Source of the DNA: Punica granatum | Taxonomy: Eukaryota; Streptophyta; Magnoliopsida; Myrtales; Lythraceae | Reading direction: 5' to 3' | Assembly: GCF_007655135.1 (NCBI RefSeq) | Contig: NC_045128.1 | Span: 28,738,811 to 28,802,810, forward strand | Length of the DNA: 64,000 bases | Part shown: one piece after another, positions 9,451-21,704 of the stretch | How positions within the stretch are numbered: the first letter of the stretch is position 1 | Layout: every line of letters starts with the position of its first letter | The notes under the pieces: generated by a model | The model's input: only the letters and a program-made list of their open reading frames with translations | Told to the model about the DNA's origin: nothing | The model's database searches: none | Made by a program: the position numbers and the translations under genes

Positions 9451-11695
9451 TAATATTTGCCAAAATGGACAAGAAAAGAAAGTCACGATCACAAAATTAA
9501 CGCTCATAAAATTTTAAAATTTGATGAATTACTTATATATATATATATACACACACTATATCTAATTAATAGTTTCTTCTTATATGTGCTTGTGTTTATA
9601 TCTTACCTTGTCGTCCTTTTTTGGGCTCGATATTTTTCCAGTGAATTCTTGTCCCACAGGTGAGCCTCAAATTTCCCCGTCGATCTATGCCTGAATTAAT
9701 AAATAAATAATTTCACTAAATTACTGGGTCCCCTTATAAAAAAATAAAACAAAACAAAGAAGGAACATAAAAAATAAGAATAAAATAAGATTATATTATT
9801 TCGCATTTTTAATCACGATTTTCATCAAAGATGATGTGATGATGAGCGAATTGTTCTAAATGGTTAACCCATATTTGATGTAATACAATTTATGATAAAT
9901 TTAGATTGGGGACATACATTCTGCATTACAGAAAGGAGACACGTGTTATAGGGTTTCAGATCTACACCTTAATACCGCATTAACAAATTTTTAAATAATT
10001 ACAACCGACTATTTCACAATATTAATCTTGTTAGAAGAGAGGCTGATTTATTATTTATTGCATATTTGCCGCATAAATAATTTATTTTGGTATCGCAAAA
10101 CTAATGAATTAAAAATGAACAAATTGAGAGGAAGAATAAATAAACACAATTACTCCTCTGTTAACAAAGCTTATCTTCTTAGTTAATATTCCACTAGTAT
10201 CAGCATTTTCTTGGATTTAACTCGGCCAATTGATCAGTATGACCAATAATATCAGATCCAACACGTGCAGAAATAGAAGATGGATCAGAAGAAGAAGATG
10301 ATGGAGAAACCTTTGGCCTCCTCATTGAAAATTTTCTCCTATCAGGCGTCAGATTTGCAACCTTAAACTTTCAAAGTGTAGACATTGAATTGCATTGATA
10401 CGATATATGTATAGACTCGATAAAGTGCTAGCTAGACAACTTCTTCGATTGGTAGGTCGGATACTAGGTTGGAGTTCGGGGATAAAATTCAAAACCAGGA
10501 ACACAAAATGAAGAATATTTACGCTTTTATTGATCAGAAGCAGTCACGCTACCAATTGAAAGGAAAGTGTCCTCTGTTAAGTTTTTAGAGGTTTATATGT
10601 CATTTACTCTTCTTCTTCTTTTTTCGTGGGTTTAAGTTCATTAGGATTGAAAAGAACAGATTGGATGGGGTTGGTTTTTGCACACAAATTGATAGACTAT
10701 TTTGTAAAGAAAGTAGTAAGATGCAAAATATAACCAATTAAAAGCCAAAACGTGTCTGCTGCAATAGTTTCCTCGTTGTTACATTAAAACCCTTGCTTCA
10801 TTTGAAAAAATTATATAATTGTTATTTTCAGTAATTGATGACACATTGAGGAACTAGAATTCTGAATGAGTTTTTGAAATCAGCTTTCCCTTGTTCGAAT
10901 TAGAGTTTGTTTAGGAGTGCGGTGGGAGATTCCATAATCACTTTTACTTATACTTTTAAGCAGTTTTGGTGTTTGGTGAGAGTTTTTAAAACCATGATTT
11001 GGGTTGAAATTGCGATTGCAAATGTGATTTTCTCAAGCATGTTAATAGGTACTTATGAAATCTGTTTTTGCTTATTCTGTTTCAAGTATTAATAATTACT
11101 TTTGTTTTTTTTTTACTTTCATCAATTTGCAATTGGTACCTCCAAATCGTTTTTGCTTATTCTAAATTCAGCACTTATTTTTTAGAAATTATACTTCCAA
11201 CGCTTTTATTTCAGCAGCTACACTTGTAAACCAGCCATAGTTTATTTGAATTTAGGTCCGTTGATGTCAAATATACAATTTTATTCATGAAATACACATA
11301 CAATGTGATTGTTGTATCAGCTTGCCACATCACGCCTTCAGCAAATCGTCGAATTTTAGAGGGTGCACTTGATCTGCTACAACGTAAATAATACATACTT
11401 GTATTTTTTTGAAGCACATTAAAGGGTTAGACTAAATCTAATATCTACCTCTCGATACAAGGACTTTTTAGTAAATGTGGAAGATACATGGATCTTTTTG
11501 TAATTAATCCACAAAATAATATAAAGCTATTAAAATGGTCCTCGAAGTTTAAATCGGCCACCACTTTGGTCCTCAAAAAGATTTTGCATCAATATGGTCC
11601 CTAAACTACAATTCTATCTATCAAAAGGTCTAGCGTAAATTGGAGTATCGGAGATATGATGTGATCTTTTACGTGGATTAACGGCGTCAAAAAAT
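9450..11695 (-). pseudogene. AP2 gene copy A: exons 1-2 plus 5' flank, decayed
   Basis: Collinear with 20780-22700 of the intact AP2 gene. The exon 2 copy (9607-9690) still reads FEAHLWDK but is 84 nt, not 86, so the frame is lost. The exon 1 copy (about 10149-10360) lacks about 40 nt of the intact exon. About 10400-11500 is the copied 5' flank (shared GATGGGGTTGGTTTTTGCAC). The 9-nt exon and all downstream exons are absent; homology ends near 9450. It cannot encode a working AP2 protein. Confidence 0.82.
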
Positions 11696-11949
11696 TAATA
11701 AAAAACTAGTTGGAGTTCTGGATTGAATTTCTCTTGTTATGATGATGCTATCCGAACAAAAAGTTTTCTTTATTTAGTTGATAAAATGATGATAATTTGA
11801 ATTCTGTCGAAAGTATTTATGACCTACAAAAAATTATGAATTTCTATAGAAGTTGATTGTAATTTGTAACATGGCACTTGCTTTTTTACTTTAGAAATAC
11901 TTCTTAAACTCGAGATTTAATTAGTAAACATTTGAACCAAGAAGAGAAC

Positions 11950-14105
11950 TCTATGTGACAAGGTACAAATATTTGTCCACATCGTCTTTTCTAATTTGTG
12001 CCTTCCAACGTCCATTGTAGTGATGCCTACGAAGTAATAACAAGAACTTGATGAGACTAAGAGGATACAAAAATTCGTAAAGATCCTAAGACAAAAAATA
12101 ATATAAAAAAAAGATGTAGAAAAAAAAATTACATTGATATTCTTGCAAGTTGCAATGCTAATATAGGACCGACCAACTCATGAGAGGGTGAGTGATATAT
12201 GGTCAATCACGTCATGTTATACAGATAAAACATAGCTTCAAACACCTTACTGCCTTTTAAATAGCTTGCCACCCCATGGTGCTTCAAATAGCCTCGGGTA
12301 AATCCTTTGCTGCACCTGCGCAGAGTTATGATCAACTCTTCCTTTGTTGTATTTAGCAACTCTTCAATCTCTTTTTCGTACCCATCTATCTGAATTATTC
12401 AGAAATGAGATATTAATCAGGACAACTAGAATACAATAGAAAGAAATAAACATAAAAAAGCAAAAATCGAGAATTTACTTACTGGGAAAATCAAGGGGTG
12501 TCGAGACCCCAGAGCTTAAGAGCAGCGAGTTCATAGATTCGAGCAATTGCCTCCTCCATATATGCCCCTATTTATACATAAACATATCATTAGTCAAAAT
12601 AATGTTTATATTGTACGTTTTTCACGCAAAATATGTTTTACTTGTAAATTATTTATTGCACATTAGCCACAAAAATAATTTATTTCCTAATATCCAAAAT
12701 GAGAATCCCAAAACTAGTGAATTAATTCACTAAAACCCCACAAATGAGAGAGTGAAGATTGAACAATTCCGATTACTCCCCAAGGGATCTTCTCTTCCCA
12801 TTTATTTAACCGGTATCAATATTTTCTTGGATTTTATCTGATTTTCCCTTTGCCCTAGAGATTTTATTCTTGGGCTTTTCCAATTGATTACCCTGACCAA
12901 TACTATCACATCCAACACATGGAGAATCAGAGGATGGATCAGAAGAAGAGTGTGATAATGAAACCTTAGGCCTTCTAACAGGCGTTGGATGTGTGACCGC
13001 TTAAACTTTCACACAGTATACATCACATCGCGACGATGTGATACATGTATAGACTTGAGAAAGCGCTAGATGAACAACTTCTTCGATTGGTAATTTGGAT
13101 ATTTGAGTACCGGAGTTTGGGATTAAAACTGAAACCTAGGGTTAAAAAAATAAAATAAAATAATTTATTTTATGGGATAAGTATACGGGGTCAAGACCCA
13201 AATGTATTAAAAGATAATCAACGGTTATAATATCAAGGTATGGTATCCCCTATAATATCCCAAAAAGAATAAGATCGAGCCCAATTGGAAGGAGAGTGTC
13301 CCCTCTTAAAATTTTGGAAGTTTTTATCTCACTTACTCTCTCTCTCTCTTTTAAGGTTTAAATTCATAAGGATGGGAAAAAAATATGGGATGGGGTTGGT
13401 TTTTGCACACAAGTTAATAGCCTATTTTCTAAAGAGGGAAACAAGATGCGATACAAGACCTATTAAAAGCTTACACATATCTACTGTAACAGTTTCCTTG
13501 TTATTATATTAAAAAACGTTTGCTTCTTTTGAAAATATTATGTGGTTATTACTTGGGATAATTGATGATAGATTGAGGAAAAGGAAATCAGAGTGAGTTT
13601 TTGAAATCAATTTTCCCTTGTGGAGAAGGAACGCACCCGGAAATAATTTATTTGAATTTAGGTCAAGGGAAGTCCAATACAATCTTATCCACGAAATATA
13701 CATAAAATGCGATAGTCGTGTTAGCTCACCACATCACGCCTTCAGCATATCGTCGACTTTTAGATGGTGCACTTGACCTGCTACAACTTAAATAATACAT
13801 ACATGTATTTTCCGGTAGCAAAATAAAAGGTCGGACTAAATCTAATATCTACAACTACATAGGACTTTTTCGTAATTGTGAAAGATACAAGGATCTTTCT
13901 GTAATTAAACCACAAAAAACTAGGAGTAAACTATTAAAATGGTCCTCAAAGTTTAAGTAGGTCGACACTTTGGTCCTCAAAAAGATTTTGCCATCAAAAT
14001 GGTCCCTGAACTATAGTTCCATCTATCAAAATGGTACGACGTTAAGTTGGAGTGACAGTAATATGATGTGGCATTTCAAGTGAACTAACGCGTCAAAAAA
14101 TTAAG
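11950..14105 (-). pseudogene. AP2 gene copy B: exons 1 and 4-6 plus 5' flank, decayed
   Basis: In minus-strand order: 5' flank (about 13020-14105), exon 1 copy (about 12790-13000), exon 4 copy (about 12484-12569; a codon missing after GAY and a TGA replacing Leu near its end), exon 5 copy (12265-12389, same 125-nt length as the intact exon but with the GT donor lost), exon 6 copy (about 11952-12026, reading HHYNGRWKAQIRKDD then TAG). Exon 2, the 9-nt exon and the last exon are missing. Several independent lesions show it is a dead copy. Confidence 0.85.
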
Positions 14106-14239
14106 AAAAAATAAATATAATCAAAACGATATTTTTTAGATATATCTTAATTATTTTAAAAAAGTTTTTTATCCTAATTTTTCAATTGAGCGGGGAGAGA
14201 GAGCCCTCACCGATGAGGTAAGTGAAGGTGTGGAGGCCT

Positions 14240-14360
14240 TTGGCGACCTCGTCAGTGGTCATGTTTACTTCCATTACTATTGTAATTTTTGGAAATGATA
14301 CACAGAGAGAAGAGTTTTTGATTTACCAGAGTCTCTAGCTGCAACGATTTCTCCTCCTCA
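14240..14360. repeat. Copy of the BBE-like gene 3' flank
   Basis: About 110 bases starting near GGTCATGTTTACTTCCATTA match about 6081-6190, downstream of the oxidase gene. Its position between AP2 copies B and C suggests that the duplications here moved sequence from both genes. Confidence 0.65.
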
Positions 14361-15545
14361 ATTAATTAATACGAATCTAGGTTGGTTAAGATGGCATACG
14401 ACACTTTTTTTTTTAAGTAAAATTTTGAATTTGAGTATTGTTAATGGAGAAATCCACGATTGGGTTATATATGCAAACCGAAAAAGTAAAAAAAGAAAAT
14501 CCATTTTGAAAAAGGAGATGTGGCATAGTGACAGACGCCTCGTCTAAGAACCAAGAGATTTTTGATTAGATTATCGTCATTTTCCCGTATAAGGCCCTTA
14601 TACCTCCTTTGTAACCCAAAAGAAAATTGAAAAACCGATCCATATAGACTTGGTTATGATCATTCTCACTGAGATAGAATGGTCTTGTTAAAAAGGGCAA
14701 AAACAAAAAAACAAAAAAACAAAAAAGAGAAAAGTCTTTGAGTTTTACTCACCATCCACAATAAACGTGTAACACTTTGCTGTAAGTGATTTTATGCGAG
14801 GATCTGGAGTGAGACAGCTTTCCCGCTTAGAGCTATCTCGATTGAATGGTCACTCATCCACAATGGATGAGACCTAATATTTGCTCCGCTCTGCCGTCCT
14901 TTCTTCTTAGAGAGCAATTCGGGATACAGCTGAGCAAGAGACTGGGGGATTTCCATTCAGCACGCTTTCAGGAATTTAAGAAGAGCAGCGACTCTTTCCC
15001 CATTTTTTCTCTTGGGGAAACAAATATACAATGGATAGTCCAATATTTAAGAATTTTCGAATTTTGTAGTCCCATCCGAAATATTAGAGGTATTATTTAT
15101 TGAATGAGGGAAGTTATTAAGGATCGATTAAAGAGTTCTGTCTAATGCTTTCTGTATTTCAGCTGTACACAGATCGCGACCATTTGTCTATAGCTATGGC
15201 CTCTCAAATCGATCAAGCGATTCCATTGGAACTTCTCAGGAAGATGCGTATGGACCCGTATAAGGTGTTCAAGTTAGTCATAACCCCATGTAAGTGAGAT
15301 TGCAAAAACAGAACTCTCTGAACCTTTAAATTCGATGCATGGACAGCAGAATGACTACCATTTATTCAAATGACTACCTTTAAATTCGATGTACCGGCTT
15401 CCCAATGGCGACGGAGGCAAAAGGGCGGGTTTCTGGTCTTTGATTTGCAGAGAGAGAGAGAGAGTGAGAGAGGGAGAGACAGAATGGAGAGTGAAGACTA
15501 ATGCTTCCTAGTTACTTCTCTGTAAATAATGCTTCCTTTCCCTGT
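14361..15545. other. Spacer between AP2 copies B and C
   Basis: No gene is supported. A 31-codon open stretch at about 15196-15290 (begins MASQIDQAIPLELLRK) follows a plausible splice acceptor, but I recognise no family. A short GA microsatellite lies near 15451-15472. Confidence 0.4.
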
Positions 15546-15760
15546 TAATATTCCAATAGTATCAACTTTTTCCTGGATTTCCTATACTTTTCATCTGCCC
15601 TAGAGATTTTCTACTCGGGCTTGGCAGATTGATCATCATGACCAATACTATCAGATCCAACATATGGAGAATCAGAAGATGGATCTGGAGAAGAAGATGA
15701 TAATGAAACCTTTGGCCTTCTCATTGGAAATTTTCTCCTATCGGCCGTCATTGGAAATTG
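15546..15760 (-). pseudogene. AP2 gene copy C: exon 1 fragment
   Basis: Matches intact exon 1 (21469-21695) over the Ser-rich N-terminal region, including the shared stretch TGACCAATACTATCAGATCC. No further exons are present on the expected side, and the region upstream of the start is replaced by dispersed-repeat sequence. Third dead copy in the array. Confidence 0.78.
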
Positions 15761-16093
15761 AATGAAGAAAATCTTTGATTGGGAGAGTTTTACTCTTAAT
15801 GGGCTGACCTAGTTTGAATTGGAATAGTCGGGATCTGTTAAGACTTCCAGATACCATAATACATACACCGGAAAGAAAGATCAGTACTTAAGTACATTGG
15901 AGTTTGGCAAACTAAACGGGTTTCAACTTGTAGCTAACTGTTCACTAACTTTTAAATTATGCTCTGATACCACTGTTAAACCTCTTGTACTGAGCACTGT
16001 CAATATTTTGTGCTAAGAACAGAAAATGAACTCTCTGTTTGATCCTCATAGTAAACCAGCAAAAAACTCAATTTGGAAGAGAGAGAGAGAGTG

Positions 16094-17149
16094 TTAATTT
16101 AAGAGAAAGCAAAAACTGTCTGCATTTCCAATCCTCACTTTTGTAGAAAATGAGCCATCAAACTCCTTGAACAGGCTTCTTTCATTGGTCATGTGGTTTG
16201 TGCAACCACTATCCAGGAGCCAACCACTACCTCTAGTACTTGAGGCATAGCAGGATGCAACAAATAAGTGCTCAACTTCTTGTGCTGCTTGAGCTTCATT
16301 TTGTTGCTGTGTGCTCTTCTCCTTGCAGAACCTGTCAATATGGCCCATTTTATGACATTTTCTACATTTTACATCTGGCCTTCTCCAGCATCTGTGGTGG
16401 GGATGATTGGTTTTCCCACAATGCTTGCAAGTGGTCTGCTTTCCCTTCTTGCTTTGATCTTGAGTACTGGAGCCTTCTGATCTTGCTACTGACTTGAAGC
16501 CTTCACCGTCTCCTTTTCTTTGACTCCATTTCTTCCCTTTGCCTGCAGCATTCAACTGCAACTTGGCTTGCAATGCCCCTTCTATGGGCTCTCCTCTCCT
16601 TATCATCCTCCTTTGCTCTTGTGCCTGTAATGCACTGAGCAATTCTGCCAATTTTATTTCTGACAGATCCTTTGTGTTCTCTAGAGAAGCTATGGTAGCC
16701 TCAAATTTTTCAGGCAGAGAAATCAATATTTTCTGCACAATTCTATCATCCTTTATATCTGTCCCAAGCACCCTTATCTTATCAACAATCTCAATAAGCC
16801 TATTTGCATATTCATTCACAGTTTTTGCATCATCCATTTGCTGCCTCTCAAACTCTCTCAAGAGATTCAGCACTTTCATTCCTCTCACCCTCTCATCTCC
16901 TTCATACTCAGACTTAAGAAAATCCCAAATAGCTTTAGCTGATCCATGCCTCATTATCCTTGTGAAGATTGTTGGGGAGACAGCTGCAAAAAGACAGGAC
17001 TTTGCCTTGGCCTTCCTGGTTGTCCTCTCTTTATGGTATTTGATCTGATTCATGGTCGGGTTCTCAGGAAGTGGAGCCACCTCATAGTCATTCTCCACTG
17101 CTTCCCATAAATCGCACCCTTCCATGTAAGCAGCCATCTTCATGCCCAT
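16094..17149 (-). pseudogene. Copia gag-protease fragment
   Basis: An open frame of 351 codons. It contains a UBN2-type gag region (residues about 1-190), two CCHC zinc knuckles (CKHCGKTNHPHHRC and CRKCHKMGHIDRFC) and the start of the protease (WLLDSGCTNHMT). The true N-terminus lies about 60 bases upstream (MESGSSSFPN, about 17214) but is out of frame by one base just before GMKMAAYMEG. The protein then ends abruptly where retroelement sequence joins the partial LTR. It is a truncated relic. Confidence 0.85.
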
Positions 17150-17722
17150 ACTTGATAATTTTCTCCATCAAACACAGGTGGCGCCATATTAGGGAAGCTA
17201 CTTGAGCCTGATTCCATCTCCTTCTGGCCTTAAGATCAATTACAGCTCTGATACCAGTTGGATAAATTTTTAAATTAAAATGGGCCTAATTCGTACTCGA
17301 ACCCATATGCAACCCAAAAGCTTAAGCCAATAGGTTACTGGGCCTTTGTCTTTTATAAACTTCCCATTTTTTTCTTTTCAACCGATGTGAGACATTGTGT
17401 CCTCTCACATCACCACTTTTTCTCCAACATCCCGCCCTCACGTGGTATCGTGTCGTCTTACACGGGTCATGTGATCTAAACCAATCGACGGGACCACTTG
17501 TGTATACACACTACTTAATCACACCGGCCCTCACTTCGAAGTCCCGACATCGGACACAACGGGTGTCTGCTTGAGGCGCACGCTACGCTTATACTCGAGC
17601 CTACGGGTCATACAGACCCGTGCATACACGCACTGCACCGCACTAAGGCCGCCTTACACGCACTACACCGCACTAAGGCGGCCTTACATGCCCAGGATTA
17701 TAACCATGGGCTCTGATACCAC

Positions 17723-18088
17723 TGTTAAACCTCTTGTACTAAGCACTGTCAGTATTTTGTGCTAAGAACAGAAAATGAACTCTCTGTTTGATCCTCACAG
17801 TAAACTAGCAAAAACTCAATTTGGAAGAGAAAGAGAGTGTTAATTTAAGAGAAAGCAAAAACTGTCTGCAACTGATTCATCTGAAAACTTTAGTACAAAA
17901 ACACAAAGAAAAACAATTAACACTTAAAACATAAAGCTGGAAAATAGCTGCACCTATCGTGCTAAAACTAAGCACCTGAATACAAGCTAACTGATTCCTT
18001 AAAAATAGCCACTAAGGAAAAACAAACGATACTGACATTTGACTAACAAAAAAGACAAAAAACAGCTCTGATGCATTTATCTCCAACA
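17723..18088 (-). repeat. LTR of composite Copia element, 366 bp
   Basis: It starts TGTTAAACCTC and ends ATCTCCAACA on the + strand. Its first ~150 bases are repeated at 15974-16124. A primer-binding site lies at 17710-17721, so this is a 5' LTR for an element reading leftwards. Confidence 0.7.
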
Positions 18089-18349
18089 GAATTTAATTAA
18101 CTCAAATTTTCCAAAAGGGCAGTTGGAGTTTGATCAGTATAGAAAAAGTAAAACGAATAATAGCAGCATAGAAGATTATTTATACACGAAATTTACTTCA
18201 ATGGGAAACTGCCGGGTCACATAATTGACATTGTTATTGTACTGCTGATTGTCCTCCAGCTTCTACATGCATCGGTATTGTTTGATATTCGGAAATGTCT
18301 GAAATCAAGCCCTAACTTTTGAAACTCTAAACGTTGGTAGACATAAACT

Positions 18350-21300
18350 TTATTCCTCTGTTTCATGAAAATTTAGGACGTCATCACAAAAAGCACAGCC
18401 GCTTGGAGAAGAAGCATCATCTTTGGGCAACACAGCCATCTTCTCGTCATAACCACTGTCTCCGTCGTTCCTGGTCGGAAAACTAGTCCGGTTCTGATTC
18501 TCATTCGATTCGAATATCCAGTCGATGCTGTTCTCCTCTAACCTGCTGTCCTTGAAAAGGTCTGATAATGGGTAGTAATCGTCATCATACCCTGCAGGTG
18601 AACTAATGCCGATGGACTGCGGATCCAGACATGGGAAATTGGCGAGCACGACATACTCGGTGCAGAAGTTCTGGTTTGGAAGAAGAAAGCTATCCAACCA
18701 GCTTTTGTCCGCAATATTAAAGCCCAGTGCTGGTGAAGGACTTTGGTCAATTTGTTCGCAGGAGGTGCCCGGTCCCTGATGCGGGTGGTTCTGCTGTAGC
18801 TGTGTCTGCAGCATCAGGGTCGTTTCATCAATGGGCTGGAATCCGGTTGAGGTCAATACTTGGCCTAAGCAATAGGACTGAAGTGGTGGAATCTGCGGCA
18901 TCGCCTCTAGGGACATTTCCGAATGGCATGATAGTACATGATCCATGTTGCACGCTTGGAACAGTTGGCATTCCGGTGGGGTTGAGAGGAGCGGTGGTTC
19001 GCCACCAATGAGTTGAAGAAGTGAGCCTGCTATGGCTACTTCTTGTGGAAATGATGATGCCAGCGGCGGAGACAGCTGTATTAGTATGTCCTCTGCCACA
19101 GCCATTTGTTCAAAGGGTGGCGGCAGCAGCAGTGGCTGAACATACCGGGGATTGGCTGCAGCTGCTTCCTGGCCATGGATGCCGCTTTGGGGTTGTGGCG
19201 GTGATGGCTGTCCTGCATCTACTTCTCCTAGCTGGGGCTGATGGAAGCCCAGTAATTCATTGTTCTTGAGGCGGCCAGTGTATAGGCTTTTGTCAAAGTT
19301 GGTCACTGCATTGGGTCCTTTCAGCTGTAATGCTGCCAAATCATAAGCCTCCGCGGCCTCCTCTTGTGTTTCTTCCATCCAATATTCAACAAAAAGGAAT
19401 TAAATTACCAAAAATTAAATGGCGGCGAAAAGATAACGCAAAGTTTAGGAAAATTCTATGGTCCAATCATTCCTTGTAAAGTATCTATCGATAAATGAAT
19501 TTTCGTATATTTTCAAAGCTTGATCAACCATCTAGTAGATGATTGACATCGAATCATAAAATGATAAAAACAAGTCGAATAGGTTATGTTGACATAAAGT
19601 GTGTTCTATATGCATGAATTCTTTTCTTACTATGCGATCCTAACCAAAAGTTTTCTCTACTAAGTTGGTAGAACTATGAACATACAGAATTCTGTCGATA
19701 GTATTTATGACCAACCAACCAACGATTATAGAGTTTCTATTTAAGTTAAATTGTATGCGGCACTAATTAACTCTATTTACTTATAGAAATATTTCTCAAA
19801 ATCGAGATTTATTTAAGTAAAATTTTAGAGCAAGAAGATAAAGAGCGGTAATTTACCATATGTGCCCAGGTACAAGTACTTGTCCACATTATCTTTTCTG
19901 ATTCTTGCCTCCCAACGTCCATTGTAATGATGCCTACGAGTTATACCAAAGAACTGTACTTAATCATATAAATAGGACCCAAATATTCAGAACGATCTTA
20001 ACATTAAAAAATGACGTAAAAGGTAATTATATTGTTATTCTCTCAAGTCACAATGCTAATGCTAGTATACCAATCAGCTCACATGAGCGGGAGATCACTT
20101 AAATATGAATGTTCAACAAATAAAGGTAAGTGAGATACGGTCGATCATGTCATGTTACAGATAAAATATATCACTGCAAACACCTCATTGCCTTTTAGTT
20201 ACCTTGCCACACCACGGTACTTCGAAGAGCCTCGGGAGAATCCCTTGCTACGCCTGCGCAGAGTAGCTATGTACTCTTCCTTTGTTGTATTTTGCATCTC
20301 TTCAATCTCTTTTCTGTACTCATCTCTCTGAATTATTTAGAAATGAGATATTTGTCATGACAATTGGAAAACGACGAGTAAAAAATATAAAAGCAAAAAA
20401 AAAATCGAAAATTTATTTACTGGGAAATTCAGAGGTGTGTCGAGGCCCCAAAGCTTAAGAGCAGCGAGGTCATAGATTCGAGCAGCTGCCTCCTCGGTAT
20501 CATATGCCCCTATTTATACTTAAACATATCATTAGCCAGAAATAATGCATGTTTCTATTTTGATTTTTCAACAAAAAAAAATTGTGTCTTCTGAATTATT
20601 CCTTTGGCCAAAATGAATTATGAAACTATTTAACAAATTCAAAAAGAGGAAAATGAGTTTTTTTTTTTACATCATGTATAACAAATAACTTTATATTAAA
20701 ATTATACTGTGGGGGACTTAATTAAGATGTGACTTACCTAAATACACTACATAGCGAGGCAGACGAAATGTGCACGAATGTGGCAAATCGGTCAGGAGAT
20801 CATCACAATGGACACAGGAACAAAGTCACAACCATAACAGTGACACTCATAATAGTTGAAAATTTGACGAATTACTTGTATATACATATGTGTGTGTATA
20901 TTATCAAATGGATAATACGAAATTACCCTGTCGTCCTTTCTTGGCCTCGATATTTTTCCGTGAACTCTTCTTGTCCCACAGGTGAGCCTCAAACTTCCCG
21001 GTCCATCTATGCCTGAATTGATCATAAATTTTATTTTAAAAATCAATTATTTCACATTAAATATCATGATTTTCATCGAAGATGATGTGATGATGAGGGA
21101 TTATTGAGAAAGATAAAGATAATATGCCGATCAATTATTCTAAACGGTTAACCTTATTTGATGCGGCACTACGTATTATATATTTAAATCGGAGATACGC
21201 TCTACCCGAAAGAGAGAGAGAAAAAAAAATAAAAAAAGGAGACGTGTGTTACAGGTTTCAGATCTACGTTTTAATGTTGCATTAACAAATTTCTATATAA

Positions 21301-21695
21301 CCACAATCGGCTTTTTTAAATATAAATCTCGTTAGATGATGAGATGAATTTATTATTTATCGCATGTTAGCCGCATAAATAATTTTCATTATTCCGAATT
21401 AAGAATCGCCAGACTGATGAGTTAATTCACTAAAACAAAACAAATGAGAGATTAAAGACTGAAGAAACCTGGTGACTCCTCTGAAAACAGAGCTTCTCTT
21501 CCCATTTATTCCACTGCTATCAGCATTTTGGTGGATTTTATCAGATTTTTCGTCTGCCCTAGAGATCTTCTTCTTGGGTTTGTCCGATTGATCACTATGA
21601 CCAATACTATCAGATCCAAAATATGGAGAATCAGAAGAAGAGGATGATAATGAAACCTTAGGCCCTTTCATTGATGATTTTCTCCTTTCAGGCAT
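18350..21695 (-). CDS. Double-AP2 transcription factor, WRINKLED1/AIL-like
   Basis: Seven exons: 21469-21695, 20927-21012, 20738-20746, 20421-20509, 20203-20327, 19857-19933, 18350-19371; all junctions keep phase and give 544 residues. The first AP2 repeat spans residues about 67-137 ([37 protein letters not shown]); the linker includes [19 protein letters not shown]; the second repeat spans about 172-232 ([39 protein letters not shown]). The 310-residue tail is Gln/Pro/Leu-rich, as in activators. The third exon is 9 nt (Val-Tyr-Leu), as in WRI1-type genes. Relatives act in the nucleus, controlling fatty-acid or meristem genes. In the second repeat the usual IGRVFGNKY is replaced by IRKDNVDKY, so DNA contact may differ. 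The start is the ATG at 21695. It could be a WRI3/4-like paralogue; the exact orthologue is unresolved. Confidence 0.88.
20738..20746 (-). other. 9-nt microexon encoding Val-Tyr-Leu
   Basis: On the minus strand TGTATTTAG lies between an AG acceptor (ATGTAG) and a GTAAGTC donor. Joined to the flanking exons it restores GRQ-VYL-GAYD in the first AP2 repeat with exact phase. The same 9-nt exon is known from Arabidopsis WRI1. It is missing from both decayed copies that retain neighbouring exons. Confidence 0.88.
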
Positions 21696-21704
21696 CGGTT
21701 CCAC

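Larger units (their letters stand above)
15945..18090 (-). mobile_element. Composite Copia insertion in AP2-array flank
   Basis: Host-like sequence resembling 9370-9460 stops near 15945 and resumes near 18090. Between lie three tRNA-Met primer sites on the minus strand (GCTCTGATACCA on + at 15961-15972, 17245-17256 and 17710-17721), each abutting an LTR: 15974-16124 (partial), 17259-17429 (171 bp) and 17723-18088 (366 bp). A long gag-protease frame lies at 16094-17149. Reverse transcriptase and integrase are absent. The structure fits two related Copia elements, one inside or recombined with the other. Confidence 0.75.

Noticed and set aside
15196..15290. Short exon-like stretch MASQIDQAIPLELLRK...
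   Set aside because: It follows a plausible acceptor but has no recognised family, no partner exons and no conserved phase.
16539..17048. 169-codon plus-strand frame
   Set aside because: Antisense shadow of the Copia gag, which has zinc knuckles and protease motif on the minus strand.
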